The notes: generated from the sequence alone by a model not told the origin. A stretch of 64,000 nucleotides of DNA from an uncultured Pseudomonas sp. (GCF_913774235.1 NZ_CAJYDW010000018.1:62001-126000); one strand, 5' to 3'; counted from the first letter of the stretch, positions 17,475 to 25,572 are shown. A program made the numbers and translations.

Positions 17475-18053
17475 ATGGATGCCCTCGAAGCCCTTTGCAA
17501 TCGCGCGTCGGTCGGCCGCCTCACCGAGCCCGGACCTTCCGCCGCGCAGCTCGAACTGCTCCTGCGCGCCGCGGATCGCGCGCCGGATCACAAGCTGCTG
17601 CGCCCCTGGCGACTGCTCCTGGTAGCGGGTGAAGGGCGTGAACGCCTGGGTGAGCTCTATGCCGAGGCGCTGCTGCGGCGCGAGCCCGAGGCGGACGCCG
17701 CGGCCCTGGACAAGGCCCGGCGCATGCCGTTGCGGGCGCCCCTGGTGATCGCCGTGGTTGCCTCTCCCCAGGAACACCCCAAGGTGCCGCTGCAGGAGCA
17801 GGTCATCACCGCCGGCTGCGTCGCCCACGGGTTGGTCAATGCGGCCTTCGCCCTCGGCCTGGGCGCGGTCTGGCGCTCCGGCGAGTTCAGCTACGACCCC
17901 TGGGTATTGCAGGGGCTGGGCCTCGCCGCCAACGAACAACTGGTGGGCTACATCTATCTGGGCACGCCGGAGGTGGCGCCGCGGGTGCCGGCGCCCAGGG
18001 ATCTGGGACGGCAGGTCAGCCATTGGCCAGCACCGGTCGCAGCGGCAGAGTGA
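17475..18053 (+). CDS. Nitroreductase family FMN protein (YdjA-like)
   Basis: 192 aa, small flavoprotein fold. N-terminus MDALEALCNRASVGRL; FMN-binding Arg/Ser region RAPDHKLLRPWRLLLV; GYIYLGTP near the C-terminus, as in YdjA-type NAD(P)H nitroreductases. ATG 17475 follows CAGGAGTGAACCC. Its 3' end overlaps that of the opposing histidine kinase by 38 bases (18016-18053). Physiological substrate unknown. Confidence 0.87.
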   Translation: MDALEALCNRASVGRLTEPGPSAAQLELLLRAADRAPDHKLLRPWRLLLVAGEGRERLGELYAEALLRREPEADAAALDKARRMPLRAPLVIAVVASPQEHPKVPLQEQVITAGCVAHGLVNAAFALGLGAVWRSGEFSYDPWVLQGLGLAANEQLVGYIYLGTPEVAPRVPAPRDLGRQVSHWPAPVAAAE

Positions 18054-19389
18054 CGCTGGCGACGAAGCCACCGTCGGGGTGATTGGCCAGTTGCAGGTCG
18101 CCGCCGTGGCGTTGTACCGCCCGGCGGGCGATGGCCAGTCCCAGGCCGTAGCCGTTGGCTTGTTGGTGATCCGCGCGAAAGAAGGGTTCGCCAAGTCGGG
18201 GTAGATCGTCGGCCCTGACACCGGGACCGTGGTCGCGGACCTGGATGCGCACCTCGCCGGCCACGACCTCCGCCGAGATGACGATAGGCCGTGTCGGCGG
18301 GTTGAATCTCAGGGCGTTGCGCAACAGGTTGTCCAGCGCGCGTTCCAGGACGTCGGGCCAGCCGTCCAGCTGCAGGGCGGGAGGCACGTCCAGTTCGACC
18401 CTTTGCTGGGGCGCGGTGAGTTGGGCGTCCTCGACCAGGCCGCTGAGCAATGGGTGCAGCTCGACTTGCTCGGGCGGACCCGGATCGGCTTCCTGGCGGG
18501 CAAGGGCGAGGATCTCACCGATCAGGGTCTCCAGGCGATCGCACTCCAGGGTTAGGCGCGGCCACATGTTGCCCAGGTCGTGCGGGTCCGAGCGTTCGGC
18601 CAGGGCCAAGGCGATGCGCAGTCGGGCCAAGGGCGAGCGCAGTTCGTGGGAGACGTCGCGCAGCAGCTGACGCTGGCTGTCGATCAGCCGCTGCAGGTGC
18701 GCACCCATGCGGTTGAAGTCACTGGCCAGCACGCCCAGTTCGTCCTTGCGGCGGGCCAGGCGGGCGAGGGTGTCCTGTTGATAGGCGGTCTGGCCAAGAT
18801 CATGGACGGCACGCCGCAGGTGATTGAGCGGGCGGGTCAGGCTGAGCGTCAGCAGCAGGCTGAACAGCGTCAGTACCAGGGTGGCGATGGCCAGGGTGCC
18901 GACCGGCCAGAACAGGCTCTCACGGCGCCAGGCGCCCAGTTCCGGTGTGGGCAGATGGTAGATGAACAGGTAGTTCTGGCCGCTGGGGCTGGTGTATTCG
19001 TCGGTCAGGCGTCGCCAGGGCAGCGGTCGGTTGGGATCGCGGGCACCCGGGCCGGGGCGCTGCAGGCGCTGGGGCTGGTCGGGATCCTGGTCGAAGAGGC
19101 GCGGTGGCAGGGTGCCGCGCACCAGGGGCGAGCCGTTCTCGCCCAGCACCAGCACATCGATGCCGTAGCGGCCCTTGCGCTGTTCGAGGAGTCCCTGGGC
19201 CGCGGCGGGGCCGTCGTTTTCATAGCGTTGCACCCATTGTTCGGGCAGGTCGCGCAAGCCTGGATGCTGCGCGAGGATCCAGGAGTCCTGGTCGGCCAGG
19301 TGGCCGAGCAGCATGGTCAGGCCGACCGCGGAGAGAATGGCCAGCCAGAAGGTGGCGAAGATGCGCCAGAAGAGAGAGCGAAAAACCAT
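18016..19389 (-). CDS. Sensor histidine kinase, CpxA-like
   Basis: 457 aa inner-membrane kinase. First membrane helix at residues 5-28, periplasmic domain, second helix about 165-190 (TLAIATLVLTLFSLLLTLSL), HAMP, dimerisation domain with phospho-acceptor His in RDVSHELRSPLARL, and ATPase domain with the N box (ALDNLLRNALRF) and G box (GYGLGLAIARR). ATG 19389 gives MVFRSLFWRIF; a longer start is unlikely. It is last in the order cpxR-like, spy-like, kinase, and probably senses envelope stress. Confidence 0.88.
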   Translation of the reverse strand: MVFRSLFWRIFATFWLAILSAVGLTMLLGHLADQDSWILAQHPGLRDLPEQWVQRYENDGPAAAQGLLEQRKGRYGIDVLVLGENGSPLVRGTLPPRLFDQDPDQPQRLQRPGPGARDPNRPLPWRRLTDEYTSPSGQNYLFIYHLPTPELGAWRRESLFWPVGTLAIATLVLTLFSLLLTLSLTRPLNHLRRAVHDLGQTAYQQDTLARLARRKDELGVLASDFNRMGAHLQRLIDSQRQLLRDVSHELRSPLARLRIALALAERSDPHDLGNMWPRLTLECDRLETLIGEILALARQEADPGPPEQVELHPLLSGLVEDAQLTAPQQRVELDVPPALQLDGWPDVLERALDNLLRNALRFNPPTRPIVISAEVVAGEVRIQVRDHGPGVRADDLPRLGEPFFRADHQQANGYGLGLAIARRAVQRHGGDLQLANHPDGGFVASVTLPLRPVLANG

Positions 19390-19443
19390 GCGGTCGCCTT
19401 GCACAAACGCCGCGCCGAGGACCATCGGCGCGGCGGACGGGGG

Positions 19444-19878
19444 TTACGAGGATTTGTGGTCTTGTTTCCACTGCTGGAATTCGGCCCACTCCTTGGCGCG
19501 ATCCTCACGCTTCTTCTCCATTTCGTCGAAGCGCTTCTGCTGGTCGGGCTTGAGTAGGGCGCGAATGGCCTGGCGGGTCTTGTCGCGATTGCCGTCGAGT
19601 TGCTCCTGCAGGGCCTTGCGCTGGTCCTCGGGGAGCTTGTCCAGGTAGCTCTTGACGATCTCACGCTGCTGGTGGCGCTCCTCACCCATCAGCTTGCCCA
19701 CCTGCTCGCGCTGATCGGGGGTGAGCTTGAGACCGCGCAGCGGGCCTTCGCCGCGGTGGCCGCCATCCATCGGCTTGGCCTGGGGCGGCGGGGTGACGGC
19801 GGTGCCGTCCGGGGTGGCGGCCAGGGTGAGGGTGGGCAACAGGGCCGCGAAGAGGACGGCGGGCATGAGTTTGCGCAT
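19444..19878 (-). CDS. Periplasmic Spy/CpxP family (LTXXQ) protein
   Basis: 144 aa. Signal peptide MRKLMPAVLFAALLPTLTLA, then a charged all-helical mature part. LTPDQREQVGKL and LKPDQQKRF are two LTxxQ-like motifs, as in Spy and CpxP, which chaperone misfolded periplasmic proteins and inhibit CpxA. It sits between the response regulator and the kinase, so it is probably the feedback inhibitor of this two-component system. A GTAAA-N6-GTAAA box lies 84 bases upstream. Confidence 0.85.
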   Translation of the reverse strand: MRKLMPAVLFAALLPTLTLAATPDGTAVTPPPQAKPMDGGHRGEGPLRGLKLTPDQREQVGKLMGEERHQQREIVKSYLDKLPEDQRKALQEQLDGNRDKTRQAIRALLKPDQQKRFDEMEKKREDRAKEWAEFQQWKQDHKSS

Positions 19879-19961
19879 CGAAAAATCTCCTTGGGATGGC
19901 CGGTTGCGGTACCGGATGAGCCCAAGTCTAGGAGGCGGGGAGTCAGTGGCGGTCAGCGGGC

Positions 19962-19977
19962 GTAAAGGCGGGGTAAA
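19962..19977 (+). promoter_or_regulatory. CpxR-box-like direct repeat GTAAA-N6-GTAAA
   Basis: Two GTAAA pentamers spaced 11 bases start to start (19962-19966 and 19973-19977), one helical turn apart, between the response regulator stop and the spy-like start. The CpxR consensus in enterobacteria is GTAAA-N5-GTAAA-like. It suggests the system activates its own spy-kinase unit. Confidence 0.5.
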
Positions 19978-20001
19978 GGCTGGAGCACCAGCGCCCCTCG
20001 C

Positions 20002-20679
20002 CTAGACGCTGTAGTAGTAGCCGCGGCCACGCAGGGCTAGGATGCGCGGACGACCGTCGGCATGGCTGCCGAGTTTGCGTCTCAGGTTGCTGACGTGCAT
20101 ATCCAGGCTGCGATCATAGAGCGTCAGCTTGCGCCCCAGCGCAGCCTGGGCCAGCGCCTGCTTTTCCAGGGGCTCGCCCGGTTGGCGCAGCAGGGCTTCG
20201 AGGATGCGGCTCTCGGTCAGCGTGAGGGTGATCTCGGTCTCGCCGATGTTGGCTACGCCGCGTGCCAGGCTCAGCGACAGGTCGCCCAGTTGCAGGCGCG
20301 CGGCGGGCTGCGCCGGATGGCTGCGCCTGAGGATGGCCCTCAGGCGTGCGGTGAGTTCACGCGGATCGCAGGGCTTGGCCAAATAGTCGTCGGCGCCCAG
20401 CTCCAGACCGAGGATGCGGTCGAGCGGCTCGCCGCGGCCGGAGAGCATCAGCACCGGCAACTGTGGATGATCGCTGCGCAGTTGCTTGAGCAGTTCCAGG
20501 CCACTGCCGTCGGGCAGCATGACGTCGAGCACCACCACGTCGGGCGTCGCCTCGCGCAGGTGATTGCGCGCATCGACGCCGGCATGGCAGGCAGTGACCT
20601 CGAAGCCTTCCTGTTTTAGCCAGGCGCTGAGCAGGTCACAGAGTTCCTGGTCGTCGTCGATCAGCAGAATCTGGCTCAT
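20002..20679 (-). CDS. OmpR-family response regulator, CpxR-like
   Basis: 225 aa. Receiver domain with acidic pocket D8-D9-D10 and phospho-acceptor D52 (VVVLDVMLPDGSG), conserved Lys in DDYLAKPCDP. C-terminal winged helix ending HVSNLRRKLG and LRGRGYYYSV. Partner of the downstream kinase. Its start lies 5 bases after the yciB stop, so it may be read from the yciB promoter. Confidence 0.9.
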   Translation of the reverse strand: MSQILLIDDDQELCDLLSAWLKQEGFEVTACHAGVDARNHLREATPDVVVLDVMLPDGSGLELLKQLRSDHPQLPVLMLSGRGEPLDRILGLELGADDYLAKPCDPRELTARLRAILRRSHPAQPAARLQLGDLSLSLARGVANIGETEITLTLTESRILEALLRQPGEPLEKQALAQAALGRKLTLYDRSLDMHVSNLRRKLGSHADGRPRILALRGRGYYYSV

Positions 20680-20683
20680 GGCG

Positions 20684-21268
20684 CTAGTCTCGCGGTTCGT
20701 CCATGGGTTGCAGATGGCGCGCCAGATAGAGGCCCTGGCCGAGCATGAAGACCAGGGTCATCGCCAGGCTGCCGAAGACCTTGAAGTCCACCCAGATGCT
20801 CTCGAAGGTGAAGGCGACGAAGAGATTCGCGCAGCCGCAGACGATGAAGAAGATGATCCAGGCGATGTTCAGGCGCGTCCAGATCGGCGCGGGCAGCTTG
20901 ACCGCGTGGCCGAGCATGCGCTGGATCAGCGGCTTGTCACCGATGAAATGGCTGCCCAGGAAGGCCAGGGCGAACAGCCAGTTCACCACCGGCGCCTTCC
21001 ATTTCAGGAAGGTTTCGCTGTGGAAGGCCAGGGTCATGCCGCCGAACACCAGGCAGGCCAGCAGCGTCAGCCATTGGCTCTTCTCCAGCCGACGCTGGGC
21101 CACATAGATGGCGCCATAGACCACCAGCGAGGCAAGGATGAGCACGGCGGTGGCACTGAAGATGCCGCCCAGGGTGAAGGCATGCCCGGCGAATTCCACC
21201 GGACGCGGGTCGAGCTTGTAGACGAGGAAGAACAACAGGAGGGGGATGAAGTCGATGAATTGTTTCAT
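20684..21268 (-). CDS. yciB: Inner-membrane septation protein A (YciB/IspZ)
   Basis: 194 aa, five to six membrane helices; [19 protein letters not shown] start and [10 protein letters not shown] are the family signatures. Implicated in cell-envelope integrity and intracellular septation. ATG 21268 chosen because it starts the canonical MKQFIDF; the upstream extension lacks support. Divergent from rnm (61-base gap). Confidence 0.92.
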   Translation of the reverse strand: MKQFIDFIPLLLFFLVYKLDPRPVEFAGHAFTLGGIFSATAVLILASLVVYGAIYVAQRRLEKSQWLTLLACLVFGGMTLAFHSETFLKWKAPVVNWLFALAFLGSHFIGDKPLIQRMLGHAVKLPAPIWTRLNIAWIIFFIVCGCANLFVAFTFESIWVDFKVFGSLAMTLVFMLGQGLYLARHLQPMDEPRD

Positions 21269-21329
21269 TACCGCAGCCGATAACCGTGCATCACGGCATA
21301 ATACCCGATGAAGCCGGAGGAGAAAGCCC

Positions 21330-22202
21330 ATGCGTGTCGACCTGCACTGTCATACCACCGCCTCCGACGGTGCCTTCGCGCCTGCCGAGGTGGTCAGGCG
21401 CGCCCATGAGCGCGGCGTGCAGCTGCTGGCGATCACCGATCACGACACGCTGGACGGCTACGCCGAGGCGCTGGACGTCGCCCAGGGCCTGGGTATCCGG
21501 CTCCTGCCGGGGATCGAGATGTCCTGCACCTGGGGTGGTGCGACGTTGCACGTGCTTGGCTACGGCTTCGCACCCGCAGCACCGGAACTGACCGCCGCAC
21601 TCGACGCCCTGCACGAGGGCCGCTGGGAACGTGCCCGGGAAATCGATCGACGGCTGGCGGCCAAGGGCATGCCGGCTACCCTGGACGGCGCCCGCGCGGT
21701 GCAGATGGCCCTGGGCGACAGCCGCAACGCCCCGGCACGGCCGCACTTCGCCGAGCATCTGGTCCAGGCGGGCTACGTCGAAGACCGCAACGACGCCTTC
21801 CGCAAGTGGCTCGGCGGCGGCAAGCTCGGCGACGTCAAGCAGCACTGGCCGACGCTGGCCGAGACGCTGGACACGCTCAAGGCGGCCAAGGCCTGGATCA
21901 GCCTGGCCCATCCGCTGGCCTATGGCTTTACCCGCACCAAGTTGCGCAAGCTGATCGGCGACTTCGTCAGCGGTGGCGGTCATGCCATCGAGGTGGTCAA
22001 TGGCGTGCAGCCGGCCGAGCAGGTGGGTACCCTGGCAATTCTGGCGCGGGAATTCGGTCTGATGGTGAGCGCAGGCAGCGACTTCCATGCGCCGGCCGAC
22101 TGGTCGGAACTCGGTATGTACCGACCGGTGCCCGAGGATCTGCCGCCGCTCTGGGCGCGCTTCAGTCAACCGCTGTACCCTCAGGATCGGGAACCCCAAT
22201 GA
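21330..22202 (+). CDS. rnm: PHP-domain 5'-3' exoribonuclease / nucleoside 3',5'-bisphosphatase (Rnm, YciV)
   Basis: 290 aa. PHP metal motifs: [39 protein letters not shown] and SAGSDFHAP give the His/Asp/Glu ligands of a trinuclear metal site. Members trim 5' ends of rRNA (RNase AM) and hydrolyse 3',5'-bisphosphates. First gene of an overlapping operon: its TGA overlaps the yciO ATG (ATGA). Confidence 0.9.
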   Translation: MRVDLHCHTTASDGAFAPAEVVRRAHERGVQLLAITDHDTLDGYAEALDVAQGLGIRLLPGIEMSCTWGGATLHVLGYGFAPAAPELTAALDALHEGRWERAREIDRRLAAKGMPATLDGARAVQMALGDSRNAPARPHFAEHLVQAGYVEDRNDAFRKWLGGGKLGDVKQHWPTLAETLDTLKAAKAWISLAHPLAYGFTRTKLRKLIGDFVSGGGHAIEVVNGVQPAEQVGTLAILAREFGLMVSAGSDFHAPADWSELGMYRPVPEDLPPLWARFSQPLYPQDREPQ

Positions 22203-22828
22203 GCCAGTTCATCGAGATTCATCCGCAGAATCCCCAGCCGCGGCTGATTCGTCAGGCCGTGGATATCATCCAGTCCGGTGGCGTGATCGCCTATCCGACC
22301 GATTCGTCCTATGCGCTGGGCTGCCGGATCGGCGAGAAGAGCGCGGTGGAGCGCATCCGGCGCATCCGTCAGCTCGACGACAAGCACAATTTCACCCTGG
22401 TGTGTTGCGACCTCTCCGAATTGGGCATCTATGCCAAGGTGGATACCAGCGCCTTCCGCCTGCTCAAGGCCTACACCCCCGGCCCCTACACCTTCATTCT
22501 CAACGCCACCCGCGAGGTGCCGCGCATGCTGCTGCATCCCAAGCGGCGCACCATCGGCGTGCGGGTGCCGCAACATCCCATCACCCTGGCGCTGCTGGAG
22601 GCCCTGGGCGAGCCGCTGATGAGCGTGAGCCTGATCCTACCCGGGGACGACGAGGCGCTGGGCGATGCCTGGGAGATCCGCGAGCGTCTGGAGCACTTCG
22701 TCGACCTGGTGATCGAGGGTGGGCCGGGCGGCCTGCAGCCCTCCACTGTGATCAGCCTGGCGGACGACGAACCCGAGGTCATCCGCGTCGGGGCCGGTGA
22801 TCCGACGCCCTTCATGATCGAGGCATGA
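22199..22828 (+). CDS. yciO: YciO/Sua5/TsaC family protein
   Basis: 209 aa, double-stranded RNA/nucleotide-binding YrdC-like fold. [34 protein letters not shown] and KHNFTLVC blocks match YciO rather than the TsaC that makes threonylcarbamoyl-AMP; true t6A activity is uncertain. It overlaps rnm by ATGA at the start and scpA by ATGA at the end (22825-22828). Confidence 0.88.
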   Translation: MSQFIEIHPQNPQPRLIRQAVDIIQSGGVIAYPTDSSYALGCRIGEKSAVERIRRIRQLDDKHNFTLVCCDLSELGIYAKVDTSAFRLLKAYTPGPYTFILNATREVPRMLLHPKRRTIGVRVPQHPITLALLEALGEPLMSVSLILPGDDEALGDAWEIRERLEHFVDLVIEGGPGGLQPSTVISLADDEPEVIRVGAGDPTPFMIEA

Positions 22829-23667
22829 GCGAGGCGCTCGACACGGAACTGCTCGAACCCGAGCAGCTCCGCCTGGCGCTGGTCTACGGCGAAGCCTTCA
22901 CCGAGCTGCCGCAGGATCTCTACATCCCGCCGGACGCACTGGAGGTCTTTCTCGAAGCCTTCGAGGGGCCCCTCGACCTGCTGCTCTATCTGATTCGCAA
23001 GCAGAACATCGACATCCTCGACATCCCCGTGGCCGAGATCACCCGGCAGTACATGACCTACGTCGAGCTGATGAAGGCCGTGCACCTGGAATTGGCCGCC
23101 GAATATCTGCTGATGGCCGCCATGCTGGCGGAGATCAAGTCACGCATGCTGCTGCCGCGTCCGGAAGGTCTGGAGGCGGAAGAGGAAGACCCGCGCGCCG
23201 AACTGATCCGCCGCCTGCAGGAATACGAGCGCTTCAAGAAGGCGGCCGAGGATCTCGACGAGCTGCCGCGCGAGGGGCGCGATTTCGTGGTGCCGACCTT
23301 GCCAGCCCCCGAAGCCCGGGCGCGCAAGCTGTTGCCCGAGGTGGAGCTGGGCGAGTTGCTGCTGGCCATGGGTGAGGTACTGCGACGGGCGGACCTATTC
23401 GAGAGCCACCAGGTGACCCGCGAGATCCTCTCCACCCGCGAGCGGATGAGCCAGGTGCTGGAGCGACTCAAGGATGGCGCCTTCGTGCCCTTCGTCGCCC
23501 TGTTCACGCTGGAGGAAGGGCGACTCGGGGTGGTGGTGACCTTCATGGCCATCCTCGAACTGGTCAAGGAATCCCTGGTGGAGCTGGTGCAGAACGAGCC
23601 CTTCAGCCCCATCCACGTGCGTGCCCGGGTCAGCGGCAGCGACGCGGAAGAAGAGCTTCAGGCGTAG
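22825..23667 (+). CDS. scpA: Segregation and condensation protein A (ScpA)
   Basis: 280 aa kleisin that joins SMC or MksB-type ATPases and ScpB in chromosome organisation. Kleisin N-terminal helix FLEAFEGPLDLLLYLIRKQN and C-terminal winged helix (FVALFTLEEGRLGVVVTFMAILEL) are visible. Overlaps yciO by 4 bases. In most genomes scpB follows at once; here the next gene is cobE on the other strand, whose 3' end overlaps the scpA 3' end by 10 bases (23658-23667). Confidence 0.92.
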   Translation: MSEALDTELLEPEQLRLALVYGEAFTELPQDLYIPPDALEVFLEAFEGPLDLLLYLIRKQNIDILDIPVAEITRQYMTYVELMKAVHLELAAEYLLMAAMLAEIKSRMLLPRPEGLEAEEEDPRAELIRRLQEYERFKKAAEDLDELPREGRDFVVPTLPAPEARARKLLPEVELGELLLAMGEVLRRADLFESHQVTREILSTRERMSQVLERLKDGAFVPFVALFTLEEGRLGVVVTFMAILELVKESLVELVQNEPFSPIHVRARVSGSDAEEELQA

Positions 23668-24032
23668 GCCAGGGCCGCGGTGGCCGCGGCGCTCTTGCGT
23701 TTGCTCACCCGGAGCTGGGCGCCCGTGCCGGCTGCCAGCAGGGCCGCGGCTTCGGCGACGCTGGGGCTGCCGGTGTGCTGCAGCACGGCGAGGCTGGGAG
23801 ACTTTACATCGCCTTGCCCCGCCAGTTGCTCTGCCGGAAAGCCCAGTAGCGGTAGCTGCCAGCGCTGGGCGAGAGCCTGCACCGCGGGTGCGTTCAGCCG
23901 GCTGGCTACGGTGGCCAGTGCCGTCAAGGTGTCCAAGGCGCAGTCCGCTTCTTCGAGCACGGCCATGGCCAGCGTGGCGAGCTCATCCGTCGAGCAGCCC
24001 TGGCGACAGCCGACGCCGAGAACTCGGGTCAT
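23658..24032 (-). CDS. cobE: CobE / CbiG C-terminal domain protein (cobalamin biosynthesis)
   Basis: 124 aa. VLGVGCRQGCSTDEL at the N-terminus and GSPSVAEAAALLAAG near the end are hallmarks of the CobE/CbiG-C family, which acts around the precorrin ring-contraction steps of corrin synthesis. Start ATG 24032 overlaps the cbtA stop by 4 bases (ATGA), so it is translationally coupled as the last gene of cbtB-cbtA-cobE, downstream of a cobalamin riboswitch. Confidence 0.85.
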   Translation of the reverse strand: MTRVLGVGCRQGCSTDELATLAMAVLEEADCALDTLTALATVASRLNAPAVQALAQRWQLPLLGFPAEQLAGQGDVKSPSLAVLQHTGSPSVAEAAALLAAGTGAQLRVSKRKSAAATAALAYA

Positions 24033-24706
24033 CGACCTCGAGCGCCTTGGCGACGGAACAGCCAGCTGCAGGCCAGGCCCAACAGCAGCCAGAACGGCAG
24101 GTTGCTCGCCAGCACGGCGAGCTGGAAGTGCCGTTGCAGGTCTGCTGGCGCCAGGCTGGCGTGCTCGACTGGCTGCGGGGCGCCAAGCAGATGCGGTAGC
24201 ACCAGCAGGCCGAGGGCGGCGAGCTTGAAGCCGGGATGCCGGGCGAAAACCAGCAGGGCCAGGGCGCCCGCGGTGGCCGCGGCGGCACCGATCCACCAGG
24301 CCTGGCGTAGGGTCAGGTCGGCGGCGGCGGTGCCCGGCAGTTCCGGTGGCAGGCCCAGGCTGGGGGCGAGGCAGAAGGTGGCATAGCCGGCCAGGCCCCA
24401 TAGCAGTCCCTGGCGCAGACGGGTTGGCGGCTTCAGGTTGAACAGCCCGGCCAGCACCAGGCCGAAGCCCACGGCCACCACCAGGTTGCCGCCGAAGGTC
24501 GACAGGGTGCGCGGCCAGCCGTCTTCCGGCGACCAGGCTTCGTCGCCGTGCTCGGGGTGCTCGGCCATGGCCGGGGCTTCGGTGTGGACCTCGTAGGTTT
24601 CTGCCTGGAGGATGAGCGGCGTCATCCAGAGGCTTTGCAGGACGCTCAGCAACAGGGCGGCGAGCAGCCCGGCGACGCCGGCGCTGAAGGCGATACGCTG
24701 GAACAT
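24029..24706 (-). CDS. cbtA: CbtA, cobalt transporter membrane subunit
   Basis: 225 aa with about five hydrophobic segments. Start MFQRIAFSAGVAGLLAALLL; a His/Glu-rich periplasmic loop (HTEAPAMAEHPEHGDE) after the first helix may bind Co2+. The PPELPG and HPGFKLAALGLLVLPHLLGAPQP blocks are typical of CbtA. Eleven bases after cbtB. Predicted to import cobalt for corrin synthesis. Confidence 0.88.
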   Translation of the reverse strand: MFQRIAFSAGVAGLLAALLLSVLQSLWMTPLILQAETYEVHTEAPAMAEHPEHGDEAWSPEDGWPRTLSTFGGNLVVAVGFGLVLAGLFNLKPPTRLRQGLLWGLAGYATFCLAPSLGLPPELPGTAAADLTLRQAWWIGAAAATAGALALLVFARHPGFKLAALGLLVLPHLLGAPQPVEHASLAPADLQRHFQLAVLASNLPFWLLLGLACSWLFRRQGARGR

Positions 24707-24717
24707 GGCGAACTCCT

Positions 24718-24903
24718 TCAGTGGCAGGGGAAGCCTTCGCTGTGGCGGGTATCGTGGGCACCGTTGTGCAGCGCCTCGATGTGCGAGAAGCCGGCCAGGA
24801 ACACCAGGCCCAGGCCGAGCAGGCAGGCGAGCAGGGTGGCGGTCAGGCGCTGGGTGTGGGTAGTGGTCTGGGGCAGGGTGGCGGCGGAGCGGGAGACGGT
24901 CAT
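24718..24903 (-). CDS. cbtB: CbtB, small cobalt transporter subunit with His-containing tail
   Basis: 61 aa, one membrane helix (TATLLACLLGLGLVFLAGFS) followed by the CbtB C-terminal His cluster (HIEALHNGAHDTRHSEGFPCH), a probable metal-capture tail. The frame is open for 27 codons upstream but the natural start is ATG 24903 (MTVSRSAATL). First gene after the minus-strand cobalamin riboswitch. Confidence 0.88.
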   Translation of the reverse strand: MTVSRSAATLPQTTTHTQRLTATLLACLLGLGLVFLAGFSHIEALHNGAHDTRHSEGFPCH

Positions 24904-24999
24904 GGCAAGGCCTCGGAGTCGAAGCGGCAGGGACGCGCCTAGGCAGCGAGCCGCAGGCGGCCGCCGTCCAGCACGACCGCCCACCGCGGGTTGCTTGAA

Positions 25000-25190
25000 A
25001 GCGACAGGCCGGTCTCCGGACTCACGAGGGTCGCATACCTATGCAACTACCAGGATCGCCTTCCCCAGACTTGCCGGCCGGGTGGCATCGTGATCCTGCG
25101 CTCGTCTACCGTTGCGGGGGCAGTGCCGGACTTGGACCGGCTTCCCGTTTCACCGCGACCCATGGCGGAGTCGCGACACCTGAAGCAACA
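25000..25190 (-). promoter_or_regulatory. Cobalamin riboswitch controlling cbtB-cbtA-cobE
   Basis: Read on the minus strand, the conserved blocks occur in order: CGGTGAAACGGGAAGCCGG, GTCCGGCACTGCCCCCGCAACGGTA, GGGGAAGGCGATCC, and GAGTCCGGAGACCGGCC. These are the adenosylcobalamin aptamer core, the B12-box neighbourhood (GCCACTG-type) and the 3' closing helix. The aptamer ends about 95 bases before the cbtB start. When B12 is plentiful it should repress cobalt uptake. Ends are approximate. Confidence 0.9.
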
Positions 25191-25233
25191 GTGAGCAGAC
25201 CACGTGTCTTGTTCGCCGGTCAAGCCTGGCGCA

Positions 25234-25262
25234 TTGACACCCCGGCGGGGCACTCGTAGCCT
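25234..25262 (+). promoter_or_regulatory. Sigma-70-like promoter for the plus-strand riboswitch and cobW operon
   Basis: TTGACA (25234-25239), 17-base spacer, TAGCCT (25257-25262). The predicted start is just before the aptamer. On the other strand TTGACC (complement of 25218-25223) is a candidate -35 for the opposite riboswitch, so the two promoters are packed into about 65 bases. Confidence 0.5.
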
Positions 25263-25572
25263 GTCGCGTTCCGAGGTGCTCTTGTCGGCAAGAGCTTGAA
25301 AGGGAACGCGGTGCGACACCGCGGCTGCCCCCGCAACTGTAAGCGGCATCTTCAGCCACTCCACAAGAGCCTGTCCATAATCTGCTGCGCGTCGGCCAAA
25401 CTGCGTTGAAAACGCCTTCGGAATGCTCATTTACCACGCGTAAACTGCGCTTCCTTAGGCCTTTTCGCCTTGTTTGGCTCTAGCTCGCGAAATTATGAAC
25501 AGGCTCTAAGGCCACTGCTCACGCGGGAAGGCCGGAGTCAGGCGCCGCGAGCCAGGAGACCTGCCTCGCCAG
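25258..25572 (+). promoter_or_regulatory. Cobalamin riboswitch controlling cobW-cobN-chlID, interrupted by a 142-bp repeat
   Basis: 5' half (25258-25365): GAGGTGCTC, AAAGGGAACGCGGTGCGAC, CCGCGGCTGCCCCCGCAACTGTAAGCGG. 3' half (25508-25572): GCCACTGCTCACGCGGGAAGGC and GCGAGCCAGGAGACCTGCC. All conserved aptamer blocks are present, but the variable arm between CAACTGTAAGCGG and GCCACTG holds repeat copy B (25366-25507). Without it the aptamer would be about 173 nt. Since that arm tolerates extra stems and the repeat folds on itself, the switch may still work. The expression platform lies within 25573-25682. Confidence 0.9.
25366..25507. repeat. 142-bp hairpin repeat, copy B, inside the cobalamin riboswitch
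   Basis: Ends AGAGCCTGTCCATAATCT and (reverse complement) AGAGCCTGTTCATAATTT; the core matches copies at 8191-8332 and 42348-42505 and the length is exactly that of copy A. Left flank ...CACTCCACA, right flank AAGGCCACTG.... GCCACT occurs on both sides (25355-25360 and 25511-25516), which may be chance or part of the aptamer. Confidence 0.85.

Noticed and set aside
25047-25437. Minus-strand frames of about 95-127 codons over the riboswitch region
   Set aside because: They run through both aptamers and the hairpin repeat; the sequence is explained by RNA structure, not by protein.
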